A DNA stretch of 64,000 bases. It comes from Pseudomonadales bacterium. GTDB lineage: Bacteria; Pseudomonadota; Gammaproteobacteria; Pseudomonadales; Azotimanducaceae. Position 1 is the stretch's first letter, and every line of letters starts with the position of its first letter. Location: contig JACKNX010000008.1 of NCBI GenBank assembly GCA_024234635.1, positions 108,895 through 172,894 of the forward strand, written 5' to 3'. Below the pieces are notes generated by a model. The model was not told the DNA's origin. It worked only from the letters and a program-made list of their open reading frames with translations, and did no database searches. Below are positions 16,079 to 24,483 of this stretch, piece by piece. A program made the translations under genes and the position numbers.

Positions 16079-16852
16079 TCAATCCGTGCGGATGCCCAGC
16101 CGTTCATTCCAGCGGGTGAGATTTGCCAGTGGCCTGCGCACGTAGGTAGTACGCCGCGCCAGGAACATCAGGGTCCTGCGGGCGACTTCACCGACCCTGT
16201 CCAGCGGCCTGTCCAGATCGATGAACAGTACCACCCGCGTCTCGTCGGTGTCGTTGTGCACTTCGTGTTCGTAGGTGTCGTCGAAACACAACAACTCACC
16301 CTCACCCCAGTGCCGCACCTCCCCGCCGACACGAATCCAGCAGCTTTCCCGCTGCTTCGGCACACGTACACCGAGGTGACAGCGCAGCAGCGCCTTGCTG
16401 GGCCCCCGATGCGGGGGAATGTGGTAGCCGGGTGAGAGAATGGAAAACCAGGCATTCTGCAGGCGCGGCAGGGCATCCAGCAGCCGCGCCGTCTCCGGGC
16501 ACTGGGCGCAGTTCGCATCCACCCGGTTCGCGAACGCGTAGAACACGAATGTCTTCCAGTTGTCACCGCGGGAGATGCGCACCTGATCCGGCGACAGCTG
16601 GTGAAACGTGGGGATGTCGTCACGGTGGGTGAGCACCTGATCCAGTTCCGTCCGGATCGCGCCGAAGTTGTCCACCAGTGGCTGCAACGCCGGAAAGTAG
16701 GACGGCGACATGAAGGGCGTGGTGGGCACCTGCGAATGGCGGTCGAAGAAGCGATCCACCATGCGCATCACCTTGCGGCCGATGGTGACGCCAAGTCTGG
16801 GCGGCGGTGCCTGCGGCGCGTCGGTGGAAGGCTGACTGGGTGGTGCGGACAT
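16079..16852 (-). CDS. aspartyl/asparaginyl beta-hydroxylase family dioxygenase (LpxO-like)
   Basis: About 257 residues from ATG 16852. Fe(II)/2-oxoglutarate site visible: His148 in PPHRG, His196 in DTYEHEVHN, and the 2OG-binding Arg206 in DETRVVLF. The first ~45 residues are proline-rich and unlike the family core. LpxO, which 2-hydroxylates lipid A acyl chains, belongs to the same family. Here the gene follows ceramide synthase, a nucleotidyltransferase and a lipid kinase in one minus-strand run, so hydroxylation of the ceramide acyl or base is the best inference. A peptide substrate cannot be excluded. Confidence 0.85.
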   Translation of the reverse strand: MSAPPSQPSTDAPQAPPPRLGVTIGRKVMRMVDRFFDRHSQVPTTPFMSPSYFPALQPLVDNFGAIRTELDQVLTHRDDIPTFHQLSPDQVRISRGDNWKTFVFYAFANRVDANCAQCPETARLLDALPRLQNAWFSILSPGYHIPPHRGPSKALLRCHLGVRVPKQRESCWIRVGGEVRHWGEGELLCFDDTYEHEVHNDTDETRVVLFIDLDRPLDRVGEVARRTLMFLARRTTYVRRPLANLTRWNERLGIRTD

Positions 16853-16893
16853 GGCGGACTCACCGACTCCGGGAGTTGGATGCGGGGTGCGCT

Positions 16894-17754
16894 TTATAAC
16901 ACTACCCAGCGCAGGGGTGGACTCAAGGATATCCCGGATTGTTGCCCCCCTGTGGCGTACAACTCGCCGTCGATGGTATACCAGCCCGCGAAGTCCAGCG
17001 TCAGCGACCGCACATCCCGGGTCTCGAAACCCGGCCGGGCAAACAGTTCGGGCGCGCCACGCGCCAGCTTGCGCAGGTGCCGCCACAACGCGCCCGCTTC
17101 CGGGAATATCCAGGTGGTGTGCAACCGCCGCGGCTGGCCATCCGTGACGTACGGCCGCATGCCATACAGCAGCCGGTCGAGACTCGTGGCCATCATGGCG
17201 AACGTGGCCCGTTCCCGGCCATCCACGCACACTGTCTGCATGGTGTCGGTGCGCAGCAGACTACGCGCAAAGGTCATGGCCATCTGCAGGGTACTCACCA
17301 CCACCCGCTCCGAACGGCCGGCATGAAAACGCGCAATTGCCTCCGGAATGAGCCCGAGACCGTAGAAGCAGCCATAGTGCACGCAATCCCCGCACTGTAC
17401 GGAAAGCACCGGACGCTCGACGATGGTCAGTTTTCCGGCAGCAAGCTGGGCATTCAGCGACGCCACCGTCGGCCCGAGCTGACGCGATGAATTCCAGTCC
17501 GCGCAGGACATATTGGTGGTGCCTGCCGGCAGCACCGCGATGGGTGGTATCGCAGCGGGCTCCAACAACAGGAACAAGCGTGACAGCAACCGGTGCAGCG
17601 TACCGTCACCACCTTCCAGAACCAGCAGGTCCCGTCCCGCGCAGCGCGACAGATCCGCCGTCGCGTCCAGTAACAGCGTCTCGCGCCGCGCCGGTATCAC
17701 GGGCACCTGGTCGATGCGTCCGGCCGCTGGATTACGCAGGAACAGAACGTCCAT
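16894..17754 (-). CDS. diacylglycerol/ceramide-kinase family lipid kinase
   Basis: About 286 residues from ATG 17754 (MDVLFLRNPAAGR). The DAGK catalytic motif GGDGT is at 48-52, followed by 'PAGTTNMSCADW' and 'YGCFYGLGLIPEAI'. Such kinases phosphorylate diacylglycerol, sphingoid bases or ceramide. A bacterial ceramide kinase of this superfamily (CpgB) is described in Caulobacter. The position, 7 nt after a nucleotidyltransferase gene in the cerS operon, supports ceramide as substrate. Gene symbol withheld because orthology cannot be tested here. Confidence 0.82.
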   Translation of the reverse strand: MDVLFLRNPAAGRIDQVPVIPARRETLLLDATADLSRCAGRDLLVLEGGDGTLHRLLSRLFLLLEPAAIPPIAVLPAGTTNMSCADWNSSRQLGPTVASLNAQLAAGKLTIVERPVLSVQCGDCVHYGCFYGLGLIPEAIARFHAGRSERVVVSTLQMAMTFARSLLRTDTMQTVCVDGRERATFAMMATSLDRLLYGMRPYVTDGQPRRLHTTWIFPEAGALWRHLRKLARGAPELFARPGFETRDVRSLTLDFAGWYTIDGELYATGGQQSGISLSPPLRWVVL

Positions 17755-17761
17755 GAGCCCC

Positions 17762-18589
17762 TCAGGGAACGGCATTCCAGGCGCGAGGCCGTTGGCCGGT
17801 CGCAACGTGGGAAACTGCCAGGACCCGTTCCGCGAGCGCGTGATCGGCCAAGGAGTCCACATCCACGGCCGCACGCGGCTCCGGCACATCCACCCACGCC
17901 ACCCGACAACCCGCACGCGCACCGATGGCTGCGAGCGCCGCGCTGGCGTCCAGACGACCCGCAAGGTAGTGGAGGAGCGTACCGATACCGATCCGGCGCG
18001 CCAGGCGCAGCGGCCGCTTGCGCTCTGCCTGCAGGCCGCGCCAGAACTCGACGACTCGCTGGCCCTGCGCGCTGCGCAGCAGAAACAGGTTCGTGCCGCA
18101 CCGACCGCCATCCGCGAACTTCAGTACCGTGCGCCGGGAATCCGGGTACGCCGCCCGCACGGCGTCGTAGCGTGCCAGACCCACCACCGCATCCGCCTGC
18201 GTGGCCAGTGCCCGATTGACAAAGTCGTCCACGATTGCGGGCGTCAGCAGGGCATGATCCGCTGTCGTGATGAGCACCGGCCATCGCGCGACCGCCGCCA
18301 GCGCCGCCAGCGTACTTTCCGCCGGTCCGGGTTGCGGCGCCAGCCAGCGGTAATCGCCGTTCTCCAGCAACCGGGAGAATTCGCCGGAACACGTCACCAC
18401 GCCGGCGTCGGGGCCGCAGATGACGCCGCCGGCAACCGCCGTGGAGTGGCGCAGCACGCCGATCACGCGCGAGATGCTGGGCTCGCCGGCAACGGTTACC
18501 AGTGCATTTGCCGGCACCCCGAAGTGGCGCGCGAGCGCACCGCCGCCTGGTCGCTCGCCTGCCAGCACGATGACCGGAAGTGGCGTCAT
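17762..18589 (-). CDS. MobA-like nucleotidyltransferase
   Basis: About 275 residues; ATG 18589 overlaps the ceramide synthase stop (ATGA). It begins MTPLPVIVLAGERPGGGALA, a relaxed NTP-binding loop, with 'VLITTADHALLTPAIV' carrying the metal-binding aspartate. This fits the MobA-like NTP transferase family, which makes NDP-activated small molecules. It is the second GT-A-type transferase in the locus, so one may activate the head group and the other a further decoration. Substrate unknown. Confidence 0.78.
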   Translation of the reverse strand: MTPLPVIVLAGERPGGGALARHFGVPANALVTVAGEPSISRVIGVLRHSTAVAGGVICGPDAGVVTCSGEFSRLLENGDYRWLAPQPGPAESTLAALAAVARWPVLITTADHALLTPAIVDDFVNRALATQADAVVGLARYDAVRAAYPDSRRTVLKFADGGRCGTNLFLLRSAQGQRVVEFWRGLQAERKRPLRLARRIGIGTLLHYLAGRLDASAALAAIGARAGCRVAWVDVPEPRAAVDVDSLADHALAERVLAVSHVATGQRPRAWNAVP

Positions 18590-19737
18590 GCGAGCGACTT
18601 GTCGTACATGCGGTACCGCTTCGACACGCGCCCGCCGATCTGCTCGATGATTCCCCGCATGCCGGCGTTCGATTCCAGGATCCACCCCAGTTCATTCTCG
18701 ACAATGCCGGCCCGGGCAGCGGACTTTTTCAAGGCTTCGATGAGCAGGGTGGCGACTCCGGGGCCAAGCATCCGATTGTGCATCTCGCGGCGCACGCCCA
18801 TGAGCGGCACACGCGCCGTGCGCACGCCCTTGACCTTCAGCCGCCAGAGCAGCTTCGCCCAGCCGAACGGCAGCAGCCTGCCATCCAGGTCTTTGATCAC
18901 TTCGTTGAGATTGGGCAACAGTACGATGAAGCCCACCGGTCTGCCGTCCACTTCGGCGATGAGCACAAAATCCCTGGGCAACAGCAACAGAAGCTGGCCG
19001 CCAAGATGCGCGAACTCCTCCTCGGTCCAGGGTACGAATCCCCAGTTGTCGGACCAGGCGTCGTTGAAGATCTCGCGCAGCAGACCCAGCTCCTCGGCGC
19101 GACGGCTGCGGTCGAGTTCGCGCATCGTCACCCGCTTCTCCAGGCGCTTGCGCAGCCGGGCGACGCGCGGATCGTCCGGATATTCCGTGGGCAACAGGTA
19201 GGCCAGCATGTCCTGGCAGCCGGCATAGCCGTGTGACTGCAGTTGCGCATGGTAGTAGGGGCGTGCATGACCCATCATGAAATAGGGTGATGTGTCGTAT
19301 CCGTCACACAGCAGCCCTACTTCCTGGTTGATGCCCAGATTCAGCGGCCCCACGACCCGCTGCATGCGCCGCTCCCGCAGCCATGCTTCGGCGGTATCGA
19401 ACAGCGCCTTGAACACGTCGCCATCATCTTCCGCCTCGAGCAAGCCGAAGTAGCCGGAACGATCGGGATACCGCGCCAGATACAGGTGATCGATCTGTGC
19501 GGAGATGCGTCCGACGGGTTCGTCTCCCCGGTACGCCACCCAGGGCTGCCAGTCGGCGTGCCGGAAGAACGGTTCTTTCGGCGACAACGACTCCCTGCGC
19601 TCGAACATCAGCGGCGGCACCCAGGCAGGATCATCCCGATAGATGCGCCAGGGCAGGCGGATGAAGTCGTCACGCGCCCGCCCGCCGTCCGCCGGCACGA
19701 TACGCAGATTCTGTGAGGAAGCAGGTGATGTGGACAC
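18586..19737 (-). CDS. cerS: bacterial ceramide synthase, GNAT-fold N-acyltransferase
   Basis: About 383 residues from GTG 19737, chosen because GGAGAG lies 9 nt upstream; ATG 19791 is an alternative. The protein has two GNAT-like halves: 'DDPAWVPPLMFERRE' near the N-terminus, 'VGPLNLGINQEVGLLCDGYD' in the middle and 'NELGWILESNAGMRGIIEQIGGRVSKRYRMYDK' features at the C-terminus. This is the arrangement of the bacterial CerS class, unrelated to eukaryotic ceramide synthases. It N-acylates the sphingoid base (or its 3-keto form) in the cytoplasm or inner membrane. First gene of a four-gene run to 16079. Confidence 0.82.
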   Translation of the reverse strand: MSTSPASSQNLRIVPADGGRARDDFIRLPWRIYRDDPAWVPPLMFERRESLSPKEPFFRHADWQPWVAYRGDEPVGRISAQIDHLYLARYPDRSGYFGLLEAEDDGDVFKALFDTAEAWLRERRMQRVVGPLNLGINQEVGLLCDGYDTSPYFMMGHARPYYHAQLQSHGYAGCQDMLAYLLPTEYPDDPRVARLRKRLEKRVTMRELDRSRRAEELGLLREIFNDAWSDNWGFVPWTEEEFAHLGGQLLLLLPRDFVLIAEVDGRPVGFIVLLPNLNEVIKDLDGRLLPFGWAKLLWRLKVKGVRTARVPLMGVRREMHNRMLGPGVATLLIEALKKSAARAGIVENELGWILESNAGMRGIIEQIGGRVSKRYRMYDKSLA

Positions 19738-19986
19738 CGTATCGTCTCTCCCGTCTGGTCGGCCCGCCCTTGTGCCGACCGAACGGATCATGTCGATCCC
19801 GCTTGAATGGCAACCCGGGGCTGTTGATTCGATTCAGGACCGTTTGCCAAAGCGGCATCTGGCCACAACCACCGGCCTGCGGCATACAGGGCGACCGGTC
19901 CTTCCTCGTCGCTCCGCACGGCGTTTGCGGCGCGTGATTTACCACGGGCGCGCGGTCAGGTCCACGCGGGATTGCGGATGGACCGC

Positions 19987-20685
19987 TCAGCGCGAACCCG
20001 CCAGCGTTTCCAGTTCCGCCTGCCGCAGCACCCGTACCTCCATGCGCTCCATCGCCAGCAGGCCGGCCCTGCTGAGCCGGCTGATCACCCGCGACAGCGC
20101 CTCGAGGGTCATGCCCAGGTGATTGGCGAGGTCCGTGCGGCTGACCGGAAGATAAAGGACATCCGTAGTCCGACCGAGCCGCCGCTGGCGCTCGGCCAGT
20201 TGCAGCAGGAACACGGCGAGCCGCGATGCCGCGCGCGGTTCCGACAACAGGATGCGCAGCCGGGTGGCAGCACTTTCCTTCTCACCCAGCAGGCGCAGGA
20301 ATGCGACATCGCAGCCTGCTCCCCACAGGCCTGGTAACTCATCGACGTGCACGCGACAAACCGAGCTGGTATCCAGCGCCATCGCCGTGTCCTCATGCAC
20401 ACCGGTCGTGAAGCCGGTGAGACCGAATATCTCGCCAGGAAAGTGAAAGCCGGTGACGTGCTCCTCGCCGTCCGCGGTCACGGTGAGCGTCTTGAAGGCT
20501 CCCGATCGCACGAGATGCAGCGCGCTCGTGCGATCGCCAAAGCGATACAGATAATCGCCACGCGAGAGTTGTATCGGCGGCGCCAGCAGGGCGGACAGCC
20601 GGTCCAGTCCGGACGCGTCCAGATCCCGCGCCAGGCAGAACCGGCGCGTGGGACACTCACCGCAACGCGATCGCGAATCAGTCAT
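19987..20685 (-). CDS. fnr: FNR-type [4Fe-4S] oxygen-sensing transcription regulator
   Basis: 232 residues. The N-terminus has Cys8-x2-Cys11-x5-Cys17 and a central Cys110 (in TSSVCRV), the same spacing and context as Cys20/23/29/122 of E. coli FNR. A cyclic-nucleotide-like beta-roll spans about 35-125, and the C-terminal helix-turn-helix (182-205) has Glu195, Ser198 and Arg199, the E-x2-S-R set that reads TTGAT half-sites. It is the last gene of a minus-strand run that opens behind a perfect FNR box at 23319, so autoregulation is likely. Anr is an equivalent name in pseudomonads. Confidence 0.92.
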   Translation of the reverse strand: MTDSRSRCGECPTRRFCLARDLDASGLDRLSALLAPPIQLSRGDYLYRFGDRTSALHLVRSGAFKTLTVTADGEEHVTGFHFPGEIFGLTGFTTGVHEDTAMALDTSSVCRVHVDELPGLWGAGCDVAFLRLLGEKESAATRLRILLSEPRAASRLAVFLLQLAERQRRLGRTTDVLYLPVSRTDLANHLGMTLEALSRVISRLSRAGLLAMERMEVRVLRQAELETLAGSR

Positions 20686-20724
20686 GGCGGGTAACCACCC
20701 GTGGGGTACCGCAGGAGTCCGCAG

Positions 20725-21045
20725 TCAATACTGCCGGGCGGGGAGTTGCAAGCGCATGCCCTCCATGGCTTCCGTGGCCTTGATCTGACACGACAGCCGG
20801 CTGGTCTCGTTGGTATCGAAGGCAAACTCCAGCATGCCCTGCTCGAGTTCGTCAGGCGTACCCGTGAGCGCCGCGAATGCCGCCGGCACGTACACGTGAC
20901 AGGTGCCGCACGCGCATAGACCGCCACAGTCGCCATCGATGCCCGGTATGGCGTGATTGACCGCCGCCTGCATGAGGCTTTCTCCCACCGCCACATCCAC
21001 CTCGTGGGCGGTGCCGTTGTGTTCCACGTAGACAATTTTCGGCAT
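20725..21045 (-). CDS. 2Fe-2S ferredoxin, adrenodoxin/putidaredoxin type
   Basis: 106 residues. Cluster ligands Cys40-x5-Cys46-x2-Cys49 and Cys86 (SRLSCQI) match the vertebrate-type/putidaredoxin class. Such ferredoxins feed electrons to P450s, diiron oxygenases and Rieske enzymes. The start codon overlaps the stop of the PAS gene by one base, and a diiron oxygenase gene heads the same run. The P450 at 59.9 kb, which also has an FNR box, is a second possible partner. No ferredoxin reductase gene is in the window. Confidence 0.93.
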   Translation of the reverse strand: MPKIVYVEHNGTAHEVDVAVGESLMQAAVNHAIPGIDGDCGGLCACGTCHVYVPAAFAALTGTPDELEQGMLEFAFDTNETSRLSCQIKATEAMEGMRLQLPARQY

Positions 21046-22187
21046 CAGGCGTCCCCGCGCAGCAGATCGCGCGCTTCAGCGATGATGGCGCGCACATCGC
21101 CGCCCTCCATCACCGGCGTCAGGGAGAAGTCCAGCGTGTGCTCGGCGCCATCCGGCAGGCGTACGCTGACATCGCCACGGTAGACGCGCCCGGCGGCAGC
21201 CGCCGCCAGCGCCTGGCGCAGAAAGCTCTCGCGATCATCCGGCGACGCGGACCAGAACGGCAGGGCCGAAAACGCCTCGCCGGCAAACGGCGTATCCAGT
21301 GGCAGCAGCTGCCGCGCGGCAGCGTTCATCTCGCGTACGCGCCCGTCAGGCGTAAGCAGCGCCATCGCCTGCAACGCGTTCTCGAATACCGTGCGCAGAC
21401 TGGCCAGCGTCTCCCTGAGTGTCGCTTCCGCCGCCTTGCGGGGCCGGAGGTCACGCACCTGCGCCGTGAAGACGAACCCGTTCGCGGTGGTGATCTTGGC
21501 GATCGACGCCTCCAGCGGCACTTCTTCTCCGCTACGCGTGAGGCCCACGATCTCCGCCCGCTCTCCCATCAGCCGCGCTGGTGCCGGTTCCGCGGCGAAA
21601 CGGTCAATGGCCGGCTGATGCGCCATGCGGAAGCGCTCGGGAAGCAGCAGATTCAGCGGTTTGTTCAGGAGGCCACCGCTGGGGTAGCCGAACAGTCTTT
21701 CCGCCGCAACGTTGGCGTGTATCACCTTGAACGAAGCGTCCACCGCCAGCACCGCGTCCATGGAGATGGCCAGCATGCGCGCTGCCAGCCGATGCGCCTC
21801 CCGCGTCTGCTGGATGCGTGTCTGTTCATCGCGGATATCCTGGAGCAGAACCACGTAGTGTGGCGGCTCCGTCTCCAGACGCCCTACCCGCACACGGGTG
21901 GGAATGCGCGTGCCATCCTGGCTGCGGCAGACCAGATGCACGTGGCGGATCTCGGGCGCATCGGGCACGTCCGCCCAGCGTTTGAGCCATTCGAGAGGCC
22001 GCAGGCGGGAACGCTCATCCTCGGGCATGTACGTGGTGATGGATTCACCCCCTCGAAATCCATCAACGCCCAGGAGGGTTCCCGCCGCGGGGTTACCGTA
22101 GCGGATGTCACCAGCGGCATCGATTACCAGCGCCGGTTCCGGGAAGGAGCCGAGCAGGCTGAGCGCGCCGATGGTCTCCAGCTTCAC
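21045..22187 (-). CDS. three-PAS-domain protein without output domain
   Basis: 380 residues. Three PAS modules: about 10-118 ('FPEPALVIDAAGDIRYGNPAAG'-type start), 135-252 ('MDAVLAVDASFKVIHANVAAERLFGY') and 265-375 ('LQAMALLTPDGRVREMNAAARQLL'), with a charged helical linker between the first two. I see no histidine kinase, GGDEF, EAL, HTH or methyl-accepting domain. It could be a redox, oxygen or ligand sensor that acts through a protein partner. Start 7 nt after the diiron oxygenase stop; stop overlaps the ferredoxin start. Cofactor unknown. Confidence 0.8.
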   Translation of the reverse strand: MKLETIGALSLLGSFPEPALVIDAAGDIRYGNPAAGTLLGVDGFRGGESITTYMPEDERSRLRPLEWLKRWADVPDAPEIRHVHLVCRSQDGTRIPTRVRVGRLETEPPHYVVLLQDIRDEQTRIQQTREAHRLAARMLAISMDAVLAVDASFKVIHANVAAERLFGYPSGGLLNKPLNLLLPERFRMAHQPAIDRFAAEPAPARLMGERAEIVGLTRSGEEVPLEASIAKITTANGFVFTAQVRDLRPRKAAEATLRETLASLRTVFENALQAMALLTPDGRVREMNAAARQLLPLDTPFAGEAFSALPFWSASPDDRESFLRQALAAAAAGRVYRGDVSVRLPDGAEHTLDFSLTPVMEGGDVRAIIAEARDLLRGDA

Positions 22188-22194
22188 TGCCGCC

Positions 22195-23265
22195 TCAGTA
22201 CGCCGCCTGCTGGGCGTTCAGGACGTTCAGCTCGCTCTTCCGGTCCTCCATGGCATTGAGGATGGTGAGATCCGCATTCACCGGAATGCCCGCCGCCTCG
22301 AATTTTGCCTTGCTGCGCGCCGTGACCAGCCCCGCCCGCACGAGAGCAGGCATCATCAGATCCTTGACCGAGTGAATCTGACCCGGCGGCAGTTCACGGG
22401 TAATGCCCATTTCCGCAGCCTCCTGCATACCGGCCATGAAGTCCTCCGGATCGATACCGCTGACCGCCAGAACCTTCAGAAAACCCGCATCCATCGGCGC
22501 GGCCTGACCGTCGATGAGAATCTTCACGGCCTGGTAGGCAAACTCCGCCAGGTCTTCGCGGTCGTCGGCGTGCAGCGCCGCCACGGTGGGCGTGAGGTAC
22601 ACATGGCCGAAGGAGACATGCCGGGACTCATCGCGCATGACATTGAAGGTGATCGCCTTCAGCAGGGGCTCCTCCGTTTGCCGGTACATGTTGTTGAATG
22701 CGCCGAGCGCCAGCCCCTCCACGATCATGTTCATGCCGATCATGACCTTGCAGAAATTGTTGGTCTGCAAGGTCGCGTCGATGAGCTGTTTCAGCCAGGG
22801 CACCATCGGGTAGTGGATGGCGATCTTGTTCACGTACCGGTCGTAGGCCTCCACATGCCGCGCCTCATCCACCGTCTGCGTGGCGGCGTAATACTTGGCT
22901 TTCATGTCCGGTACGCCATGAGCCACGGTCGCGGCCGTGAGCAGGGCCCCCTGCTCGCCGTGCAGGAACTGCGACAGGACCTGCGCGGTGGAGTGCGCCA
23001 TGAAGGTTTCCTGCTGCTGCCTGGACAGTTTCTGAAACCAGGGCATGGCGCCATACTGGCTGTGATCGGAAGCGATGATGGGGCTGGCAGGGTCGATAGG
23101 CGTGTCCCAGGCCAGTTCCGCTGCGTTCCACTGGTTCTCCTTCGCGCGCTGGTAGAGGTCGTCCAGCTTGGCAATCTGGCTTTCGTAATTGAAGTTCCAG
23201 GAGACTTTCATCAAAGTCTCGTAGGTTTCGGACGGGGCCTGCAGGCCTTTGGCTTTTGCGGTCAT
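22195..23265 (-). CDS. ferritin-like diiron oxygenase/oxidase
   Basis: About 356 residues. ATG 23265 is preferred over ATG 23271 because GGAGG lies 8 nt before it. The complete diiron ligand set of the R2/AurF-like class is visible: Glu104, Glu134-x2-His137 (DEARH), Glu183, Glu213-x2-His216 (DESRH). These enzymes activate O2 for hydroxylation, desaturation or N-oxygenation. The ferredoxin two genes downstream is a plausible donor. First gene after the FNR box. Substrate not deducible; class call secure. Confidence 0.85.
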   Translation of the reverse strand: MTAKAKGLQAPSETYETLMKVSWNFNYESQIAKLDDLYQRAKENQWNAAELAWDTPIDPASPIIASDHSQYGAMPWFQKLSRQQQETFMAHSTAQVLSQFLHGEQGALLTAATVAHGVPDMKAKYYAATQTVDEARHVEAYDRYVNKIAIHYPMVPWLKQLIDATLQTNNFCKVMIGMNMIVEGLALGAFNNMYRQTEEPLLKAITFNVMRDESRHVSFGHVYLTPTVAALHADDREDLAEFAYQAVKILIDGQAAPMDAGFLKVLAVSGIDPEDFMAGMQEAAEMGITRELPPGQIHSVKDLMMPALVRAGLVTARSKAKFEAAGIPVNADLTILNAMEDRKSELNVLNAQQAAY

Positions 23266-23318
23266 GGGCATATCCTCCGTGGGATGTGAGGAGCATCGTG
23301 CCCGGCGGGCGGCGACAC

Positions 23319-23340
23319 CGATTTGATCGCGATCAAATCG
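23319..23340. promoter_or_regulatory. perfect FNR box (TTGAT-CGCG-ATCAA) within a 22-bp palindrome
   Basis: The FNR consensus TTGATnnnnATCAA is met exactly at 23323-23336, and the symmetry extends four bases on each side. It lies between the divergent diiron-oxygenase and NHL genes, centred about 64 nt and 73 nt from their starts, so one site may serve both. The FNR-type regulator is encoded at the end of the minus-strand run. Confidence 0.85.
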
Positions 23341-23402
23341 GTATCACCCGCGGGTGCCGGAACGACAGGCTTGCGACGGGGACTACCGGGGAGAGACGAC
23401 AG

Positions 23403-24428
23403 ATGTGCATATCGCATGACGTAAGCAACCAGACAGGCAGCGACGACCCGCGTGCGGGCTACCGGCTGGCCGACCACTGGCCCGCCTATCCGGCGGGGAT
23501 GCAGTTCGAGATGGGTTCAGGCGTCGCCGTGGACAGGAACGGCGTCATCTATCTGTTCACCCGCGACATCGAGCACTGGGCAGCCCATCCGCTGGCGATG
23601 AAGGACAAGATGGGCAAGAGCAGCATCTCCATGTTCACCCGCGACGGCGAGTATCTCGGCAAGTGGGGGCCCAGTGACGAACGCGGTTTTGCCCTCGGCG
23701 CGCACACGCTCTACATCGAAAAGGACGGCATGTTCTGGACCACGGACAGGGACGGACACACCGTGAAGAAGTACACCCCGGACGGTGAGCTGCTGCTGAC
23801 GCTCGGCACCTTCGCCGAGTGGGGCTGTGATGAAACCCACTTCAACGGCCCCACCGCCGTGGCGGTGCAGCAGAACGGCAACATCGTGGTCACGGACGGC
23901 TACTGGAACTCGCGCATGGTGTTCTTCTCACCGGAAGGCGAGTTCATCCGCTCCGTGGGCAGTTGGGGGCGCGGTCCGGGTGAGTTCTGCACGCCCCACG
24001 CGCTCGCGGAGGACAGCAAGGGCCGTTTGCTGGTGGCGGACCTGTGCGGCGGCAACTTCCACGCCTACATGACCGTGCCGGGACAGATAGAACCCCATCG
24101 CCACGTCCCGATTCCGGGCTGCAAGCACCGCATCCAGCGTTTCGACGCAAATGGCGAATACCTCGACGAGTGGACGCATATCACGCCGCTGAGCATCGCC
24201 ACCTACGGCAATCGCGTCTATGCCAGCGACCGCAACAGCAACCTCGCCATCCTGGATGAGGACACGGGCGACGTCCTGGAACGTGTGGACAACATCGCCA
24301 TCTACATCCATCAACTGGCCATGGACGCGCACGGCGATCTGTACACTGCCTCTGTCTACCCCGAACACGCCGGGGAGAAGCGCGGCGTGGACGGTCCCTG
24401 CCATCGCCGGTGGACGCGGCAGGCCTGA
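23403..24428 (+). CDS. NHL-repeat beta-propeller protein
   Basis: About 341 residues from ATG 23403, preceded by GGGGAGAGAC. Repeating propeller blades are visible: 'GSGVAVDRNGVIYLFTRD', 'TLYIEKDGMFWTTDRDGHTVKKY', 'TAVAVQQNGNIVVTDGYWNSRMVFF', 'ALAEDSKGRLLVADLCGG' and 'QLAMDAHGDLYTAS'. This is the NHL/peptidyl-glycine-lyase-like fold. No signal peptide is apparent. Members act as lyases, hydrolases or scaffolds. Divergent from the diiron gene across the FNR box and followed by a small monooxygenase gene, so probably part of the same oxidative pathway. Confidence 0.8.
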   Translation: MCISHDVSNQTGSDDPRAGYRLADHWPAYPAGMQFEMGSGVAVDRNGVIYLFTRDIEHWAAHPLAMKDKMGKSSISMFTRDGEYLGKWGPSDERGFALGAHTLYIEKDGMFWTTDRDGHTVKKYTPDGELLLTLGTFAEWGCDETHFNGPTAVAVQQNGNIVVTDGYWNSRMVFFSPEGEFIRSVGSWGRGPGEFCTPHALAEDSKGRLLVADLCGGNFHAYMTVPGQIEPHRHVPIPGCKHRIQRFDANGEYLDEWTHITPLSIATYGNRVYASDRNSNLAILDEDTGDVLERVDNIAIYIHQLAMDAHGDLYTASVYPEHAGEKRGVDGPCHRRWTRQA

Positions 24429-24483
24429 TGCCACTGACAGAACAAGCAACGCAACTCAACACATCCGAAGAAAGGGGAAAATC

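Noticed and set aside
19824..19837. TTGAT-TCGA-TTCAG as a third FNR box upstream of cerS
   Set aside because: Only 8 of 10 fixed bases match, with the second half broken (TTCAG for ATCAA). It sits 90 nt from the cerS start, so a weak site remains possible but is not claimed.
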